Positions 36,530 through 38,931 of a stretch of DNA of 38,931 bases are shown here, piece by piece; position 1 is the stretch's first letter, and each line of letters begins with the position of its first letter. The notes beneath the pieces were generated by a model. The model was not told the origin of the DNA. It saw nothing but the letters and a program-made list of their open reading frames with translations, and did no database searches. This DNA is from Xenorhabdus khoisanae (GTDB taxonomy: Bacteria > Pseudomonadota > Gammaproteobacteria > Enterobacterales > Enterobacteriaceae), in NCBI RefSeq assembly GCF_001037465.1, contig NZ_LFCV01000025.1, positions 1-38,931 of the forward strand, in the 5' to 3' direction. The position numbers and the translations under genes were made by a program.

Positions 36530-37810
36530 ATGAACAAGAAACTCTTATCCATAGTTGGCCTTGCAGTCAGTTTTCCTTCATTTGCTTTTGCTGCGGAAAA
36601 AACGCTCGATAAGGCTGATACAGTATTTATGTTTATAAATACTGTACTGGTACTTTTTATGACAATACCTGGAATTGCTCTGTTCTATGGAGGGCTATTG
36701 CGCCGCAAAAATGTTTTGTCATTGATGTCACAGGTGATTGTTAGTTTTTCATTAGTTTGTGTGCTTTGGGTTGTCTACGGTTACAGCATGACTTTTGAGG
36801 CAGGTAACCGTTTTTGGGGGGGATTAGATCAAGTCATGCTGAAAAATATATCTATAGCTGACCTGAATGGAGGATTCTATAAATTAATTCATGTTGTTTT
36901 CCAAGGTGCATTTGCTTGTATCACTGTTGCTTTGGTGGTGGGCGCTTTATGCGAGAGAATCCGTTTTTCAGCATTATTGATTTTTAGCGTGTTATGGCTG
37001 ACGGTATCGTATATTCCGATAGCACATATGGTGTGGGGAGGAGGTTGGCTTGCTGAAGATGGCGCTTTGGATTTTGCTGGTGGGACGGTCGTTCATATTA
37101 ATGCGGCAGCAGCAGGGTTGGTTGGCGCTTATTTACTAGGAAAACGTTCAGGATTTGGACGAGAAGCGTTTAAACCTCACAACTTACCAATGACTTTTAT
37201 TGGAACAGCGATCCTTTATATCGGTTGGTTTGGGTTCAATGTAGGTTCTGCTGGTGCAGTAAATGCCATTGCAGCATTGGCTCTCGTGAATACCGTGATA
37301 GCAACAGCGGGGGCAGTATTGTCATGGGTGATTTCTGAGTGGTTATTTCGTCAAAAACCTTCGCTCTTGGGGGCATGTTCCGGGTGTATTTCAGGTTTAG
37401 TGGTAATTACGCCTGCCGCAGCAACGGTTGGTATCGGTGGTGCGCTGATTATGGGACTGATTGCGGGTGTTGCTGGTTTGTGGGGAGTGGTCATACTGAA
37501 ACGGTGGTTGCGTGCAGATGATGTCTGTGATGTTTTTGGTGTGCATGGAGTATGTGGTATCGTTGGTTGTTTGTTGACCAGTATTTTTACCGCGTCCATT
37601 TTAGGTGGAACAGGATTCCCTGAGGGAATGACAATGCTACGGCAGTTCGGTATTCAGATGGTTAGTATATTAGTTTGTATTATTTGGTCATCGTTAGCTG
37701 CTTATATTTCATTTAAGATTGCCGATAAACTGGTTGGATTACGCATTAGTATTGAATCAGAAAGGGAAGGGTTGGATATTACTTCACATGGTGAAAGCGC
37801 GTATAACTGA
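36530..37810 (+). CDS. amtB: Ammonium transporter AmtB
   Basis: 426 residues (E. coli 428). A cleaved signal peptide (MNKKLLSIVGLAVSF to AFA, cleavage before AEKTLDK) is followed by eleven membrane helices. The twin pore histidines are in VVHINAAAAG and GVHGVCGIVG, and IALFYGGLLRRKNVLS is a family signature. The C-terminal cytoplasmic tail with GLRIS is the GlnK contact. An AGGAGGAG ribosome site precedes the ATG. Confidence 0.97.
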   Translation: MNKKLLSIVGLAVSFPSFAFAAEKTLDKADTVFMFINTVLVLFMTIPGIALFYGGLLRRKNVLSLMSQVIVSFSLVCVLWVVYGYSMTFEAGNRFWGGLDQVMLKNISIADLNGGFYKLIHVVFQGAFACITVALVVGALCERIRFSALLIFSVLWLTVSYIPIAHMVWGGGWLAEDGALDFAGGTVVHINAAAAGLVGAYLLGKRSGFGREAFKPHNLPMTFIGTAILYIGWFGFNVGSAGAVNAIAALALVNTVIATAGAVLSWVISEWLFRQKPSLLGACSGCISGLVVITPAAATVGIGGALIMGLIAGVAGLWGVVILKRWLRADDVCDVFGVHGVCGIVGCLLTSIFTASILGGTGFPEGMTMLRQFGIQMVSILVCIIWSSLAAYISFKIADKLVGLRISIESEREGLDITSHGESAYN

Positions 37811-37843
37811 TCATACTTTTTCTTCCTTGAACACTGTGGGCCG

Positions 37844-37901
37844 TGCCGTAATAACGGGGCAATGTTCCAATGACACAGCACTTATTTCTGTTATTACGGC
37901 A
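37844..37901. terminator. 12-bp inverted repeat between convergent amtB and tesB
   Basis: TGCCGTAATAAC (37844-37855) and GTTATTACGGCA (37890-37901) are perfect 12-bp arms 34 bases apart in the 101-base convergent spacer. A transcript from either strand would form the stem. There is no T tract, so it may act as a 3'-end stabiliser or be a remnant of a repeat. Confidence 0.55.
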
Positions 37902-37911
37902 ATTTAATTCA

Positions 37912-38766
37912 TTACAGCTTTCTGATTACTCCTTCTTGAACCGTAGAAGCGATGAGGACACCTTGACGGGTATAAATATGCCCGCGCACAAAACCACGAG
38001 CTCCTGATGCTGATGGACTTTCGATCGCATAGAGCAACCAATCATTCATACTAAAAGGGCGGTGATACCACATTGAATGGTCAATTGTGGCTACTTGCAT
38101 ATTACGTCCCATAAATTCTACGCCATGGGGTTGTAATGATGTCGGTAGGAAATTGAAGTCTGAAGCATATCCCAGTAAGCAGCTGTGAATGAATGGATCT
38201 TCCGGCATTTTCCCATTACTGCGGAACCAAACATAACGAACAGGGGCTTTGGGGGAATGATTAGGTAAGATATGAGGTTTGATTATTTTCATTTCCAGAG
38301 GTGGTGTAGAAAAAGCATTTTTTAGTTTGGCGGGAAGTGAGTCAGCCATTTTTTTTGCTAATTCTTCTTGGGATTCTAACTCTTCTGGAGGGGGAACGAC
38401 AGGCATGGTGTTCTGGTGTTCAAAACTTTCTTCATGGCTTTGGAAAGAGACCGTCATATAGAAAATAGGGTGACCATATTGTATTGCACTGACACGACGA
38501 GCACTAAAACTTTTCCCATCACGCAATATTTCGACATCATAAACGATCGGCTTACTGCTATCTCCCGGGCGTAAAAAATAGCTATGGAAGGAGTGAATCA
38601 TTCTATCATCAGTAACGGTTTGCTTTGCTGCATATAGCGCTTGGCCTATCACTTGTCCGCCAAAAACTTGAGGAAATCCCAAATCCTCGCTTTGCCCTCG
38701 GTAAATTCCCTCTTCTATCTTTTCCAGATGTATTAAGTTAATTAAATTTTGTAATGCCTGGCTCAT
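37912..38766 (-). CDS. tesB: Acyl-CoA thioesterase II
   Basis: 284 residues (E. coli TesB 286), a double-hotdog cytosolic thioesterase that hydrolyses medium- to long-chain acyl-CoAs. Conserved blocks are [36 protein letters not shown] and [11 protein letters not shown] with the catalytic Asp region, and the C-terminal STVQEGVIR with the catalytic Gln. It is convergent with amtB as in E. coli. The ATG at 38766 starts the conserved [12 protein letters not shown]. Confidence 0.96.
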   Translation of the reverse strand: MSQALQNLINLIHLEKIEEGIYRGQSEDLGFPQVFGGQVIGQALYAAKQTVTDDRMIHSFHSYFLRPGDSSKPIVYDVEILRDGKSFSARRVSAIQYGHPIFYMTVSFQSHEESFEHQNTMPVVPPPEELESQEELAKKMADSLPAKLKNAFSTPPLEMKIIKPHILPNHSPKAPVRYVWFRSNGKMPEDPFIHSCLLGYASDFNFLPTSLQPHGVEFMGRNMQVATIDHSMWYHRPFSMNDWLLYAIESPSASGARGFVRGHIYTRQGVLIASTVQEGVIRKL

Positions 38767-38931
38767 AACATGCCTTTGCTTTTTAAGTGTGTAAAAAAAT
38801 GGATAAAAGACGATTACAGCTAATAAATTTTAAATTATTAGAAAATAAGTTCATAAAATTGTAAATAAAATTTATGATTATGTTTTTTATTCTGGAGATG
38901 AATTATCACGTTTAATTTTATCAATGCTTGT
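38767..38931. other. Right edge, upstream of tesB
   Basis: 165 very AT-rich bases. They should contain the tesB promoter, but no confident -35/-10 pair stands out. A short minus-strand open frame at 38887-38931 could be the end of a gene beyond the edge, but 14 codons are too few to call. Confidence 0.4.

Noticed and set aside
38887-38931. Possible C-terminus of a minus-strand gene entering from the right edge
   Set aside because: Only 14 codons are visible, too few to support a gene call.
1-38931. CRISPR array, prophage, insertion sequence, tRNA or rRNA genes, toxin-antitoxin pairs
   Set aside because: I looked for regular repeats with spacers, transposase or integrase motifs and small paired open frames and saw none.

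Overview
The window is a conserved chromosomal block from a gammaproteobacterium of the order Enterobacterales. Gene order matches the Escherichia coli dxs-to-tesB region almost gene for gene, and many proteins have the same length as their E. coli counterparts (ThiI 482, YajQ 163, Lon 784, FadM 132 residues). The AT-rich spacers, the AT-leaning codon use and a Yersinia/Photorhabdus/Xenorhabdus-like palindromic repeat before lon point to the Morganellaceae, with Xenorhabdus or Photorhabdus as my best guess. That placement is inference from memory, not a computed phylogeny.

Layout. 1-1780: an accessory MFS exporter (minus strand) with a strong CRP-like site at the left edge. 1780-5003: xseB-ispA-dxs (minus), isoprenoid precursor synthesis plus exonuclease VII small subunit. 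5233-10560: thiI (plus), panE-yajL (minus), yajQ (plus), yajR (minus). 10707-15499: the cyoABCDE operon (minus), cytochrome bo3 ubiquinol oxidase and heme O synthase. 15851-16618: a Tsx/OmpK-type outer-membrane channel that is not at this place in E. coli. 16898-19086: yajG-ampG (minus), peptidoglycan recycling. 19325-28892: bolA, tig, clpP, clpX, lon, hupB, ppiD (plus), a protein-quality-control block. 29041-29993: ybaV and fadM (plus). 30059-31842: queC and a PLP-dependent cysteine-synthase-fold enzyme (minus), divergent from decR (31966-32436, plus). 32494-36004: mdlA-mdlB heterodimeric ABC exporter. 36176-37810: glnK-amtB nitrogen sensing and ammonium transport. 37912-38766: tesB (minus).

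Regulation is unusually readable. There is a sigma-54 promoter with an NtrC enhancer for glnK-amtB (the enhancer overlaps the mdlB stop codon), sigma-32-type promoters for clpP and lon, a sigma-70 promoter for tig, an ArcA-like box before cyoA, and CRP-like plus unidentified palindromic operators before the Tsx-like gene. Many intrinsic terminators separate the units.

I found no cassette that looks like an undescribed multi-gene system: no CRISPR array, phage genes, insertion sequence, toxin-antitoxin pair or tRNA/rRNA gene. The points most worth following are the palindromic element inserted in the lon leader, the cysteine desulfhydrase-like gene facing decR, the TTCGAA operator array at the Tsx-like gene, the paired hairpins between clpP and clpX, and the hairpin between yajG and ampG.
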